Source of the DNA: Micromonospora_G sp044458865 | GTDB lineage: Bacteria > Actinomycetota > Actinomycetes > Mycobacteriales > Micromonosporaceae | Assembly (NCBI RefSeq): GCF_044458865.1 | Contig: NZ_JBITIH010000006.1 | Location: 62,001 to 126,000 of the forward strand | Reading direction: 5' to 3' | DNA: 64,000 nt | Shown here: positions 35,042 through 43,893 of the stretch, piece after piece | How positions within the stretch are numbered: position 1 is the stretch's first letter | Layout of the letters: each line of letters opens with the position of its first letter | Position numbers and translations under genes: made by a program | Notes under the pieces: model-generated | What the model was told of the DNA's origin: nothing | Database searches by the model: none | What the model saw: the letters and a program-made list of their open reading frames with translations, nothing else

Positions 35042-35096
35042 CCGGGGCGGGGCCGTCGACCGAGGATCGCGGGCGTAGGAGCGGAAAGGGAAACGC

Positions 35097-36041
35097 ATGC
35101 AGCGTTGGCGGGGGAACGACGGGGTGCCGGGCGGCTGGGGTCGCTCGGTGGTCACCATCGGCGTCTTCGACGGGGTCCACCAGGGGCATCAGGCGATCAT
35201 CGGGTACGCGGTGAAGCGCGCCCGGAACCTCGGCGTGCAGTCGGTGGTGGTCACCTTCGATCCGCATCCCGCCGAGGTGGTGCGCCCCGGCTCGCACCCG
35301 GCGGTGCTGAGCGAGCCGGTCCGGAAGGCCGAACTGATCGAGTCGCTCGGCGTCGACGTGCTCTGGGTGGTGCCGTTCACCCCCGACTTCTCCCGGCTGA
35401 CCGCCGAGGCGTTCGTACACAACGTGCTGGTGGAGAACCTGCACGCCGCGCTGGTGGTGGTCGGGGAGAACTTCCGTTTCGGGCACCGGGCCGCGGGTGA
35501 CGTGGTGCTGCTGGAACGGCTCGGCCGTACCTTCGGGTTCGGGGTGGAGGGGGCGCCGCTGGTCGCCGTCGACGACACGGTCTTCTCCTCGACGTACATC
35601 CGGGCCTGTGTCGCGGCCGGGGACGTGACCGCCGCCGCCGCCGCGCTCGGCCGCCCGCACCGGCTCGAAGGTGTGGTGGTCCGGGGCGACCAGCGGGGGC
35701 GGGAGATCGGCTTCCCGACGGCCAACCTGCTCTGCCACCGGCACGCGGCGGTGCCGGCGGACGGGATCTACGCGGCCCGGTTGATCCGGCAGCGCGGTCG
35801 CACCGGCCACGCCCCGGAGGTCCTGCCGGCGGCGGTCTCGATCGGCACCAACCCGACCTTCAACGGCCGGGAACGGCGGATCGAGGCGTACGTGCTCGAC
35901 TTCGAGGGTGACCTGTACGGAGAGCGGCTCGCGCTGGACTTCGTGGCCCGGTTGCGGGAGACCCGCCAGTACGACGGCGTCGAGCCGTTGGTGGCGCAGA
36001 TGCACGAGGACGTCGCCCAGGCCCGAAAGCTGCTCGGCTGA
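35097..36041 (+). CDS. ribF: Bifunctional riboflavin kinase/FMN adenylyltransferase
   Basis: Makes FMN and FAD from riboflavin. The 314 residues comprise an N-terminal nucleotidyltransferase (VVTIGVFDGVHQGHQAIIGYA, VVTFDPHP, VVGENFRFGHRAAGD) and a C-terminal kinase (RPHRLEGVVVRGDQRGREIGFPTANL, IGTNPTFNGRERRIEAYVLDF). ATG 35097 has GGAAAGGG upstream. Flavins supplied here serve ThyX, encoded further along the window. Confidence 0.96.
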   Translation: MQRWRGNDGVPGGWGRSVVTIGVFDGVHQGHQAIIGYAVKRARNLGVQSVVVTFDPHPAEVVRPGSHPAVLSEPVRKAELIESLGVDVLWVVPFTPDFSRLTAEAFVHNVLVENLHAALVVVGENFRFGHRAAGDVVLLERLGRTFGFGVEGAPLVAVDDTVFSSTYIRACVAAGDVTAAAAALGRPHRLEGVVVRGDQRGREIGFPTANLLCHRHAAVPADGIYAARLIRQRGRTGHAPEVLPAAVSIGTNPTFNGRERRIEAYVLDFEGDLYGERLALDFVARLRETRQYDGVEPLVAQMHEDVAQARKLLG

Positions 36042-36151
36042 TCCGGCTGCGCCGCCGCCGGCTCTCTGCCCGCCCGGCGGGTGTGGGGGTTCCGGGCCTG
36101 ATCACGGCGGGTCCCTACCGCCCTTCGGGGGGTTGACGGCCCACAGGCTGG

Positions 36152-36157
36152 TAATGT
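36152..36157 (+). promoter_or_regulatory. Putative -10 box of rpsO
   Basis: TAATGT lies 96 bases before rpsO. A TTGACG occurs upstream but only 13 bases away, too close for a normal -35, so only the -10 is proposed. Confidence 0.3.
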
Positions 36158-36165
36158 GGCGGAGA

Positions 36166-36236
36166 CGTCGGGTCACCGACGAGGGTCCTCGCGCGCCTGC
36201 ACGACGCCGCGGGTGCGAGGGTTACCACTGAAACCC
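36166..36236 (+). promoter_or_regulatory. Structured rpsO leader
   Basis: The leader holds a perfect 6-base stem CGTCGG/CCGACG with a GTCA loop (36166-36181), a GAGG/CCTC stem and a GGGTT/AACCC pairing (36219-36236) just before the ribosome-binding site. S15 represses its own leader in several bacteria, so this may be an S15-binding site. Confidence 0.35.
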
Positions 36237-36253
36237 ATCAGAACAGGGAGAAA

Positions 36254-36523
36254 ATGGCGCTCGATCAGGAAGCCAAGAGCAAGATCCGGCAGGAGTACGC
36301 GACCGTCGAGGGCGACACCGGTTCGCCCGAGGTGCAGGTTGCCGTCCTCACCAAGCGCATCGCCGACCTCACCGAGCACCTGAAGGTGCACAAGCACGAC
36401 CACCACAGCCGTCGTGGTCTGCTGCTGCTGGTCGGCCGTCGTCGCCGGCTGCTCAACTACATGCAGAAGAAGGACATCAGCCGCTACCGGTCGCTCATCG
36501 AGCGGCTCGGCCTGCGGAGGTGA
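36254..36523 (+). CDS. rpsO: 30S ribosomal protein S15
   Basis: Primary 16S rRNA-binding protein of the small subunit platform. The 89-residue product has the usual length and the conserved GDTGSPEVQVAVLTKRIADLTEHLKVHKHDHHSRRGLLLLVGRRRRLLNYMQ core, of which the segments after residue 20 are diagnostic. AGGGAG precedes the ATG. It has its own promoter region and a strong terminator before pnp. Confidence 0.98.
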   Translation: MALDQEAKSKIRQEYATVEGDTGSPEVQVAVLTKRIADLTEHLKVHKHDHHSRRGLLLLVGRRRRLLNYMQKKDISRYRSLIERLGLRR

Positions 36524-36528
36524 CTGAG

Positions 36529-36578
36529 CGGGGGAGTGGTGCACGGCCGGGTCGGACCCGGCGGCGCCCGCTCCCCCG
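36529..36578 (+). terminator. Terminator hairpin after rpsO
   Basis: An outer stem CGGGGGAG/CTCCCCCG (36529-36536, 36571-36578) encloses an inner GCCGGGTC/GACCCGGC stem. It lies 6 bases after the stop codon and may limit read-through into pnp or mark an RNase processing site. Confidence 0.7.
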
Positions 36579-36805
36579 ACCCGTCACCAACGAATAACCG
36601 GGGCCAGCGCGACCACCCAGCGGGAGCGGGTCGGCACCGGTCCTCGGTAGTGGCCCCCGGGCGCCCGGCACGAGCCGACACCCCGGGCGCTTCGATCGAA
36701 GACCGGCCGTTCGAACAGTTCCCCGATGCCTTCCGGGCGTGCGCCGGGACGTACCGACGCACCGGGCGGTCGTGAGCCCCACGACCGAAGGAGTGCAACA
36801 CACTC

Positions 36806-39166
36806 ATGACCGAGCAGAACAAACTCGGCAACGAGCAGAGCAAGGCCGTGATCGACAACGGTGCGTTCGGCACCCGTGAGATCACCTTCTCCACCGGCCG
36901 GCTGGCCCGCCAGGCCGCCGGATCCGTACTCGCCCAGCTCGGCGAGACGGTGGTTCTCTCCACCACCACCGCGGGCAAGCAGCCCAAGGAGCAGTTCGAC
37001 TTCTTCCCGCTCACCGTCGACGTCGAGGAGCGGATGTACGCCGCGGGTCGGATCCCCGGCTCGTTCTTCCGCCGCGAGGGTCGCCCGAGCGAGGACGCGA
37101 TCCTCACCTGCCGCCTGATCGACCGGCCGCTGCGCCCGTCCTTCGTCAAGGGGCTGCGCAACGAGGTGCAGGTCGTCGAGACCGTGCTCGCGCTCGACCC
37201 GCAGCACCCGTACGACGTCGTCGCGATCAACGCGGCGTCGCTCTCCACCAAGCTCTCCGGGTTGCCGTTCTCCGGCCCGATCGGGGCGACCCGGATGGCC
37301 CACATCGACGGCCAGTGGGTTGCCTTCCCGACCCACGAGGAGCTGGCCCGGGCCACCTTCGACATGGTGGTTGCCGGCCGCACGCTGCCGGACGGCGACG
37401 TCGCCATCATGATGGTCGAGGCCGAGGCGACCGAGCACACCGTGGCGCTGGTCGCCGGCGGTGCGATCGCCCCGACCGAGGAGGTCGTGGCGAGCGGTCT
37501 GGAGGCCGCCAAGCCGGCCATCCGTGAGCTGTGCCGGGCGCAGAGCGAGCTGGCCGAGGTCGCGGCGAAGCCGGTGGCCGAGTTCCCGATCTTCCTGGAC
37601 TACCAGGACGACGTGTTCGAGGCGGTCGCCACGGCGGGCCGCGGCGAGGTCGCCGAGGCGCTCAAGATCGCTCCGAAGGCCGAGCGTGAGGAAGCCCTGG
37701 ACCGGATCAAGGACCGGGTGCGCGAGCAGCTCGCCACCGACTACGAGGGGCGCGAGCGTGAGATCAGCGCCGCCTTCCGGTCGCTGACCAAGTCCGAGGT
37801 GCGGGCCCGGGTGCTGCGCGAGCAGGTCCGGATCGACGGCCGTGGACCGCGCGACATCCGGCCGCTGACCGCCGAGATCCAGGTACTGCCCCGGGTGCAC
37901 GGTTCGGCGCTGTTCGAGCGCGGCGAGACGCAGATCCTCGGCGTCACCACGCTCAACATGCTCCGGATGGAGCAGGCGCTGGACACCCTCTCCCCGGAGA
38001 AGTCCAAGCGCTACATGCACAACTACAACTTCCCGCCGTACTCGACCGGTGAGACCGGCCGGGTCGGTGCGCCGAAGCGCCGCGAGATCGGCCACGGCGC
38101 GCTGGCCGAGCGGGCCCTCATCCCGGTGCTGCCGGCACGGGAGGAGTTCCCGTACGCCATCCGTCAGGTCTCCGAGGCGCTGGGCTCGAACGGCTCGACC
38201 AGCATGGGTTCGGTCTGCGCGTCCACCCTGGCGCTGCTCTCCGCCGGTGTGCCGCTCAAGGCGCCGGTCGCCGGCATCGCGATGGGCCTGATCTCGGACG
38301 AGGTCGACGGCAAGACCCAGTACGTGACGCTGACCGACATCCTCGGAGCCGAGGACGCCTTCGGTGACATGGACTTCAAGGTCGCCGGTACGCCGGAGTT
38401 CGTCACCGCGCTGCAGCTCGACACCAAGCTCGACGGCATCCCGTCGGACGTGCTGGCCGCCGCGTTGCAGCAGGCGAACGAGGCCCGCACCACGATCCTC
38501 GGCGTGATGCAGGCGGCGATCGAGGGTCCGGCCACCATGTCGGACTACGCGCCCCGGGTCACCACGGTGAAGATCCCGGTCGACAAGATCGGCATGGTGA
38601 TCGGGCCGAAGGGCCAGACCATCAACGCGATCCAGGACGAGACCGGCGCCGAGATCTCGATCGAGGACGACGGCACGATCTACGTCGGCGCGACCAACGG
38701 CCCGTCGGCCGAGGCCGCGGTGGAGCGGATCAACGCGATCGCCAACCCGACGCTGCCGAAGGTCGGGGACAAGTTCCTCGGCACCGTGGTCAAGACCGCC
38801 GCGTTCGGCGCCTTCGTCTCGCTGCTGCCCGGCCGCGACGGCCTGCTGCACATCTCGAAGGTCGGCGACGGCAAGCGGGTCGAGCGGGTCGAGGACTTCC
38901 TGAACGTCGGCGACAAGGTCGAGGTGTCGATCGCCGACATCGACGCCCGGGGCAAGATCTACCTGGACAAGGTGCGGCCCGAGGGCGAGGAGGCGCCGGC
39001 CGATGCCGGTGCCGAGCGTCCGGCCAGCCGTGACCGGGGCGACCGGGGCCCGCGGGACCGGGGCGACCGGGACCGCGGCGACCGGGGCCCGAGCCGCGGT
39101 GAGGGCGGCGAAGGCGGCGGCGAGGGTGGTGGCGGCGAACGTCGTCGCCGCGACCGCCGTAGCTGA
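36806..39166 (+). CDS. pnp: Polyribonucleotide nucleotidyltransferase (PNPase)
   Basis: Phosphorolytic 3'-5' exoribonuclease, 786 residues. Two RNase PH domains are separated by a helical region: the first begins ITFSTGRLARQAAGSVLAQLGETVVLST, the second RIDGRGPRDIRPLTAEIQVLPRVHGSALFERGETQ. A KH domain (IGPKGQTINAIQDETGAEISIED) and an S1 domain (GTVVKTAAFGAFVSLLPGRDGLLHIS) follow. The C-terminus is an Arg/Gly/Asp-rich tail (RDRGDRGPRDRGDRDRGDRG). The AAGGAG lies 12 bases before the ATG, unusually far. Confidence 0.97.
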   Translation: MTEQNKLGNEQSKAVIDNGAFGTREITFSTGRLARQAAGSVLAQLGETVVLSTTTAGKQPKEQFDFFPLTVDVEERMYAAGRIPGSFFRREGRPSEDAILTCRLIDRPLRPSFVKGLRNEVQVVETVLALDPQHPYDVVAINAASLSTKLSGLPFSGPIGATRMAHIDGQWVAFPTHEELARATFDMVVAGRTLPDGDVAIMMVEAEATEHTVALVAGGAIAPTEEVVASGLEAAKPAIRELCRAQSELAEVAAKPVAEFPIFLDYQDDVFEAVATAGRGEVAEALKIAPKAEREEALDRIKDRVREQLATDYEGREREISAAFRSLTKSEVRARVLREQVRIDGRGPRDIRPLTAEIQVLPRVHGSALFERGETQILGVTTLNMLRMEQALDTLSPEKSKRYMHNYNFPPYSTGETGRVGAPKRREIGHGALAERALIPVLPAREEFPYAIRQVSEALGSNGSTSMGSVCASTLALLSAGVPLKAPVAGIAMGLISDEVDGKTQYVTLTDILGAEDAFGDMDFKVAGTPEFVTALQLDTKLDGIPSDVLAAALQQANEARTTILGVMQAAIEGPATMSDYAPRVTTVKIPVDKIGMVIGPKGQTINAIQDETGAEISIEDDGTIYVGATNGPSAEAAVERINAIANPTLPKVGDKFLGTVVKTAAFGAFVSLLPGRDGLLHISKVGDGKRVERVEDFLNVGDKVEVSIADIDARGKIYLDKVRPEGEEAPADAGAERPASRDRGDRGPRDRGDRDRGDRGPSRGEGGEGGGEGGGGERRRRDRRS

Positions 39167-39182
39167 TCCACAGGTTCAACCG

Positions 39183-39223
39183 GGCCGTGTCCTGTCGATC
39201 ACCTCGATCGGCAGGGCACGGCC
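39183..39223 (+). terminator. Terminator hairpin after pnp
   Basis: GGCCGTGTCCTG and CAGGGCACGGCC pair at 11 of 12 positions, with an inner CGATC/GATCG stem, 16 bases after the pnp stop. Confidence 0.75.
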
Positions 39224-39257
39224 TGTCCATCTCCGTCAAACTAGGAGCCCTGGCCTC

Positions 39258-40658
39258 TTGAAGCGGGATACGCAACCACCATCTCTGCTGACCGGGCGGG
39301 GCCACCGCCGGCCCGCCGACGTACCCGGCTCGGGCACCGCGCACCGGGCGGTGACCCGTACGCTCAGCGCCGACCCGCTGGGTGGCACCGTGCGCCGTAC
39401 CGTCCTGCCGAGCGGGCTGCGTGTCCTCACCGAGGCGATCCCGACGGTCCGCAGCGTGTCGTTCGGCATCTGGGTGGCGGTCGGTTCCCGGGACGAGACC
39501 GGGACCTCCTCCGGTGTCTCGCACTTCCTGGAGCACCTGCTCTTCAAGGGCACCCACAAGCGGGGCGCGCTGGAGATCTCGGCCGAGATCGAGGCGGTGG
39601 GCGGCGAGACGAACGCCTTCACCACCAAGGAGTACACCTGCTACTACGCGCGGGTGCTCGACCAGGATCTACCGCTCGCCATCGACGTCATGTGCGACCT
39701 GGTCGCCGACTCGGTGCTCGAACCCGCCGACGTGGAGACCGAGCGTGGGGTGATCCTCGAAGAGATCGCCATGCACGACGACGAGCCCGGTGACGAGGTG
39801 CACGACCTCTTCGCCACCGCCATCTACGGCGACCACCCGCTCGGCCGGCTGATCTCGGGTACCGAGGAGACCATCTCCCCGATGACCCGCCGGCAGATCC
39901 AGAGCTTCTACAAGCGGCGTTACACCGCGCCGAACATCGTGATCGCCGCCGCCGGCAATCTCGACCACGCGGCCGTGGTCAAGCTGGTCCGCCAGGCGCT
40001 GCGGGGCACTCCGCTGGACACTCCGCCGGCCCAGCCGGCGGCACCCCGGGCGGCCACACCCGCGGCAAGGACCAGGGCCGGCCGTACGGTGGTCGAGCAC
40101 AAGGAGAGCGAGCAGGCGCACGTGGTGCTCGGCAGCGCGGGCATCGGTCGGGTCGACGAGCGGCGGTTCGCGCTCGGCGTACTCAACAACGTGCTCGGCG
40201 GCGGCATGTCCAGCCGGCTCTTCCAGGAGATCCGCGAACAGCGGGGCCTGGCCTACTCGGTCTACTCCTACGCCAGCCAGTACGCCGACAGCGGTCTCTT
40301 CGCCGTCTACGCCGGCTGCGCGCCGGGCAAGGTCGAGGAGGTGCTGGGTCTGGTCCGCGCGGAACTGGCGACGGTTGCCGCGCAGGGTGTCACCGACGGT
40401 GAGCTGGCCCGGGGCAAGGGCATGGCGAAGGGCTCGTACGTCCTCGGCCTGGAAGACACCGGTTCCCGGATGAGCCGGCTGGCCAAGGGTGAGTTGCTCT
40501 ACGGCGACCTGCTCTCGGTCGACCAGCTGCTGGCCCGGGTCGACGCGGTGACCGCCGAGGAGGTCAACACACTCGCCGCAGACCTGCTGGCCCGACCGAT
40601 GTCACTCGCGGTCGTCGGTCCGTTCGGCGAGGACGACTTCACCGCGCCCGTTGCCTGA
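39258..40658 (+). CDS. M16-family zinc peptidase
   Basis: A 466-residue single-subunit M16B peptidase related to mitochondrial processing peptidase. The inverted zinc motif is HFLEH in SGVSHFLEHLLFKGT, with the third ligand in ETERGVILEEIAMHDDEP. The C-terminal homologous domain contains the R-Y pair region (NNVLGGGMSSRLFQEIREQRGLAYSVYSY). TTG 39258 is chosen because AGGAG lies about 10 bases upstream; GTG 39351 is the alternative. The position after pnp is conserved (PepR in mycobacteria). Substrates are unknown. Confidence 0.93.
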   Translation: MKRDTQPPSLLTGRGHRRPADVPGSGTAHRAVTRTLSADPLGGTVRRTVLPSGLRVLTEAIPTVRSVSFGIWVAVGSRDETGTSSGVSHFLEHLLFKGTHKRGALEISAEIEAVGGETNAFTTKEYTCYYARVLDQDLPLAIDVMCDLVADSVLEPADVETERGVILEEIAMHDDEPGDEVHDLFATAIYGDHPLGRLISGTEETISPMTRRQIQSFYKRRYTAPNIVIAAAGNLDHAAVVKLVRQALRGTPLDTPPAQPAAPRAATPAARTRAGRTVVEHKESEQAHVVLGSAGIGRVDERRFALGVLNNVLGGGMSSRLFQEIREQRGLAYSVYSYASQYADSGLFAVYAGCAPGKVEEVLGLVRAELATVAAQGVTDGELARGKGMAKGSYVLGLEDTGSRMSRLAKGELLYGDLLSVDQLLARVDAVTAEEVNTLAADLLARPMSLAVVGPFGEDDFTAPVA

Positions 40659-40726
40659 ACGGGTGGTCGGGCGCCCGGCGTACGGTCGGCATGGGACGTC
40701 CCCGGATGTGCCCGCGCCGGGTGGGA

Positions 40727-40732
40727 TAGGTT
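40727..40732 (+). promoter_or_regulatory. -10 box of a leaderless promoter (dapB)
   Basis: TAGGTT lies 7 bases before GTG 40740. Confidence 0.5.
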
Positions 40733-40739
40733 GTGCCCC

Positions 40740-41522
40740 GTGAGTGACGGACTTGAAGCACTGGCCGAGACGTCGACGGAGCCGCTGCGGGTCGGGGTGC
40801 TGGGCGCCCGGGGCCGGATGGGCGTCGAGGTGTGCAAGGCGGTCGACGCCGCCGACGACCTCGAACTGGTAGCGATGATCGACCAGGGCGACTGGCTGTT
40901 CAACGCCTCGGACGCCGGTGCCGAGGTGGTCGTCGACTTCACCACCCCGGACGTGGTGATGGACAACCTGCACTGGTGCGTCGACCAGGGGATCAGCGTC
41001 GTCGTCGGCACCAGCGGCTTCACCGAGCAGCGGCTCGACCGGGTGCGCAACTGGCTGTCGCACAAGCCGGGGGTCGGCGTGGTCATCGCACCGAACTTCG
41101 GCATCGGCGCGGTGCTGATGATGCAGTTCGCCGCCCGCGCCGCCCGCTACTTCGAGTCGGCCGAGGTGATCGAGCAGCACCACCCGAAGAAGCTTGACGC
41201 GCCGAGCGGTACCGCCACGCACACCGCGCGGTTGATCGCCCAGGCGCGGGCCGAGGCCGGTCTGGCCGGGATGCCCGACGCGACCAAGGACGAGGTGCCG
41301 GGTGCGCGCGGGGCCGACATCGACGGCGTACGGGTGCACGCGGTCCGCGCCACCGGCCTGGTCGCGCACCAGGAGGTGCTCTTCGGCACGACCGGCGAGA
41401 CGCTGACCATCCGGCACGACTCGTACGACCGGGCGTCGTTCATGCCGGGCGTGCTGCTCGCCGTCCGGTCGGTGACCCGTCGTCCGGGTCTCACCATCGG
41501 CCTGGACGCCCTGCTCGACTGA
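40740..41522 (+). CDS. dapB: 4-hydroxy-tetrahydrodipicolinate reductase
   Basis: Second enzyme of the diaminopimelate branch of lysine synthesis, using NAD(P)H. The 260 residues include the nucleotide-binding VGVLGARGRMG, the VVDFTTPDVV segment and the catalytic EQHHPKKLDAPSGTATHTA. The GTG start follows a TAGGTT box by 7 bases. A hairpin follows the stop. dapA, the preceding enzyme in the pathway, lies about 6 kb to the right. Confidence 0.96.
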   Translation: MSDGLEALAETSTEPLRVGVLGARGRMGVEVCKAVDAADDLELVAMIDQGDWLFNASDAGAEVVVDFTTPDVVMDNLHWCVDQGISVVVGTSGFTEQRLDRVRNWLSHKPGVGVVIAPNFGIGAVLMMQFAARAARYFESAEVIEQHHPKKLDAPSGTATHTARLIAQARAEAGLAGMPDATKDEVPGARGADIDGVRVHAVRATGLVAHQEVLFGTTGETLTIRHDSYDRASFMPGVLLAVRSVTRRPGLTIGLDALLD

Positions 41523-41545
41523 GCACGCCCCTGTGCACGTCTGCT

Positions 41546-41576
41546 GTCCCGGCCCCGGTCGAACCGGTGCCGGGAC
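41546..41576 (+). terminator. Terminator hairpin after dapB
   Basis: GTCCCGGC/GCCGGGAC arms with an inner CCGGT/ACCGG stem lie 23 bases after the dapB stop and are followed by a T-containing stretch. Confidence 0.7.
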
Positions 41577-41595
41577 GGCGTTCGTTTGGGCGTTC

Positions 41596-41742
41596 CTACT
41601 GCTCCCGCACGAGCGTGAGGCCGGCAGGGAGCCCGGTGACGGTGGCGGCACCGGTCCGGTCCACCGGGGCGCTGACCTCGGTGCCGTAGACACGGTGCAG
41701 GTGGCTCGCCACCATCCCGGCGGCGATCATCTTCGTGGTCAT
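41596..41742 (-). CDS. Small protein of 48 residues, unknown function
   Basis: The minus-strand frame starts ATG at 41742 and ends TAG at 41596. Of 48 codons, 45 end in G or C, the bias of real genes here, although no good ribosome-binding site is seen. The product begins MTTKMIAAGMVASHLHRVYG and ends LPAGLTLVREQ. It has no recognised domain or signal sequence. It may belong with the GNAT gene upstream on the same strand. Confidence 0.5.
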   Translation of the reverse strand: MTTKMIAAGMVASHLHRVYGTEVSAPVDRTGAATVTGLPAGLTLVREQ

Positions 41743-41777
41743 CCAGCGCTGTTTCGTCCGCGACGCCAACCAGGGCG

Positions 41778-41826
41778 CCGACAAGGGCTGAGTGACCGGT
41801 ACGGGCCCGACAAGGGCTGAGTGACC
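41778..41826 (+). repeat. 20-bp direct repeat
   Basis: The 20-base sequence starting CCGACAAGGGCTGAG occurs at 41778-41797 and again at 41807-41826, nine bases apart, in the gap beside the GNAT stop codon. Confidence 0.85.
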
Positions 41827-41849
41827 CGCGCGCCAGGCCCCGACGCCAC

Positions 41850-42434
41850 TCAGCCGGCGTCGGGGTCCGGGGCGGCGTCGACGGCCACGTGCAGGCGCAG
41901 TTGGGGCACCAGCATGTCGTCCACGTCCAGCGCCCGGCTCGCCCCGTCCGGCTCCCAACCGGTGCTGGTGAGGAACGCCCGGGTGGCCGGGTCGCCGTCG
42001 AAGGCCCAGGCGACCGCCGTACCGAAGCCGTCCTCACGCCACAGGTCGACGCTGGCCGCCAGCAACCGACTGCCGTGCCCACGACGGCCCCAGCGCGGTT
42101 CGACCAGCAGGTCGGTCACCGCGACCACCTGCGGGCCGAGGGCGTCGGCAGGCTCGTCCGGGGCGAGGGACTGCTCGTCCGCCGGTCCGGATGCGGCAAA
42201 ACCCACCAGATACGATTGTTCGGCCTGCTCGACCGCGACCAGCACACGATGCTGACCGGACGGCGGTGCCTCGATCGCGGCACTCCACCGCTTGCCGAGC
42301 CACCCCTCGTCCAACCGTTCGAGCACGTGTTTGGGGAGCAACCGGCGATAGGCGACCCGCCAGGTCGCGAGCTGAATGCGTGCGATTTCGGCGGCGTCCT
42401 CCGGACGCGCCGGGCGGACGTACCCGAGAGCCAT
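41850..42434 (-). CDS. GNAT-family N-acetyltransferase
   Basis: A 194-residue GNAT protein. It starts GYVRPARPEDAAEIARIQLATWRVAYRRLLP, and the acetyl-CoA loop is LLVEPRWGRRGHGSRLLAASVDLW. The C-terminal strand FLTSTGWEPDGASR is typical. The acceptor is unknown. Its ATG overlaps that of an alternative start of the divergent GT87 gene; a TACGCT box lies 8 bases before it. It probably shares a transcript with the small ORF that follows. Confidence 0.88.
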   Translation of the reverse strand: MALGYVRPARPEDAAEIARIQLATWRVAYRRLLPKHVLERLDEGWLGKRWSAAIEAPPSGQHRVLVAVEQAEQSYLVGFAASGPADEQSLAPDEPADALGPQVVAVTDLLVEPRWGRRGHGSRLLAASVDLWREDGFGTAVAWAFDGDPATRAFLTSTGWEPDGASRALDVDDMLVPQLRLHVAVDAAPDPDAG

Positions 42435-42442
42435 GAACGGTG

Positions 42443-42448
42443 AGCGTA
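42443..42448 (-). promoter_or_regulatory. -10 box of a leaderless promoter (GNAT)
   Basis: On the minus strand TACGCT lies 8 bases before the GNAT ATG at 42434. Confidence 0.4.
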
Positions 42449-42468
42449 CGGACGCGAGGGAGACGACG

Positions 42469-43893
42469 GTGGCGCAGGGTGCCTTCCGGCAGATCCGGTA
42501 CCAGGTGCTCTTCGTGGTCGCGTTGGCGGTGCTGGTCGCCGCCTTCCTCTCGGTCGCGGCGGTCGGGCACGGTTTCTTCGACCTGAAGGTCTACTCCGGC
42601 GCCCTGCACTACTGGGCCCGTGAGGGCGGCGAGATCTACGACTGGCTGAAGCCGAACAGCAAGTACGGCTTCACCTACCCGCCGTTCGCGGCGCTGCTGA
42701 TGCTCCCGCTCGCGTACCTGCCGTTCCTGCTCTCGACAGTGCTCAGCGTGGCCCTCACCGCGCTGGTCAGCGTGTTGCTGCTCTGGTGGCTGGTCGACCC
42801 GGTCGCCCGTCGGATGGGCTGGACCCGCTGGTTCGCGCTGGCGGTGGCGGTCTGCCTGGCTGCGGCGTTCGAGCCGATGCGCGAGACGGTCGACTTCGGT
42901 CAGGTCAACATGCTGCTGTTGGTGCTGGTCGCGGCCGACCTGCTCTGGCTGGTCCGCCCCGGGTACGCCGCACCGGGTCAGGTCGTGCCCGGTCACGCAC
43001 TGCCCGGACGTCCACCGGCCGGCCGCCGGGACCCGGCCCGCTACCGGCGCTGGGCCGGGGTGGGGATCGGTCTCGCCACCGCGATCAAGCTCACCCCGGG
43101 CATCTTCATCGTCTACCTGCTGGTGACCGGCCGGTGGCGCGCGGCCGTGACGGCGAGCGGTGCCGCCGCCGTGGCCACGCTGATCGCCGCGGCGGTCGCC
43201 CCCGACGCCTCCCGCGAGTTCTGGACCAGCGCGCTCTGGGACACCGACCGGGTGGGTGAGCTGGCGTTCATCTCCAACCAGTCGCTGCAGGGTGTGGTCG
43301 CCCGGCTCGACCCGGCCGACCCGAGCACCCTGGCCTGGTTGGTGCTGGCCGTCGCCGCGCTGGCGGTCTGGGCCTGGCGGGTGCGGGCGGCGGTCGCCGC
43401 CGGGGACGAGGTGGCCGGGCTGGCGTTGACCGGGGTGCTCGGTGCCCTGGTCAGCCCGGTGACCTGGGTACACCACCTGGTCTGGCTGATTCCGGCGCTG
43501 GTGCTCGTGGTCGACCACGCGGTCGCGGCGCCCGTGGGCAGCCGCCGGCGACGTGGCCTGCTGGCCTTCGCGATCATCGCGTACGGGGTGCTCTGTAGTC
43601 GCCTCGTCTGGATCTGGGAACACGACTCCACCGGTGTCGGCGGCTTCCTCGGCAGCAACGCCTATGTGTGGGTCAGCATCGCCCTGCTGGTCGGGATGCC
43701 GATCGGCAACCGGCCCCGGTCGGCCGCACCGGCTCGGCCGACACCGGAGACCGGACCCGGTGCGGCGGCCGGCGGCGGATCCGGGTCAGGGCTCGCCGAG
43801 ACGGGCGGCGTACCGAAGCTCGATCAGCCCGAGCGGCGGCCGTCCCGCGGTCCGGTGGATCTCGTACGTCGACCGCTCACCGTCGGTGACTAG
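42469..43893 (+). CDS. GT87 (DUF2029) polyprenyl-phosphate-mannose-type mannosyltransferase
   Basis: A 474-residue polytopic protein with about 10 membrane helices, of the GT-C family that includes PimE and related alpha-1,2-mannosyltransferases. The first external loop carries the acidic catalytic region FFDLKVYSGALHYWAREGGEIYDW, followed by YGFTYPPFAALLMLPLAYLP. Later come GIGLATAIKLTPGIFIVYLL and VTWVHHLVWLIP. It likely adds mannose to a lipid or glycoprotein outside the membrane. GTG 42469 has AGGGAG 6 bases upstream; ATG 42433 would overlap the divergent gene. The 3' end overlaps the next gene on the other strand by 108 bases. Confidence 0.87.
   Translation: MAQGAFRQIRYQVLFVVALAVLVAAFLSVAAVGHGFFDLKVYSGALHYWAREGGEIYDWLKPNSKYGFTYPPFAALLMLPLAYLPFLLSTVLSVALTALVSVLLLWWLVDPVARRMGWTRWFALAVAVCLAAAFEPMRETVDFGQVNMLLLVLVAADLLWLVRPGYAAPGQVVPGHALPGRPPAGRRDPARYRRWAGVGIGLATAIKLTPGIFIVYLLVTGRWRAAVTASGAAAVATLIAAAVAPDASREFWTSALWDTDRVGELAFISNQSLQGVVARLDPADPSTLAWLVLAVAALAVWAWRVRAAVAAGDEVAGLALTGVLGALVSPVTWVHHLVWLIPALVLVVDHAVAAPVGSRRRRGLLAFAIIAYGVLCSRLVWIWEHDSTGVGGFLGSNAYVWVSIALLVGMPIGNRPRSAAPARPTPETGPGAAAGGGSGSGLAETGGVPKLDQPERRPSRGPVDLVRRPLTVGD

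Noticed and set aside
36133..36157. TTGACG and TAATGT as a full housekeeping promoter before rpsO
   Set aside because: The spacing is only 13 bases, too short for a standard promoter. Only the -10 was kept, at low confidence.
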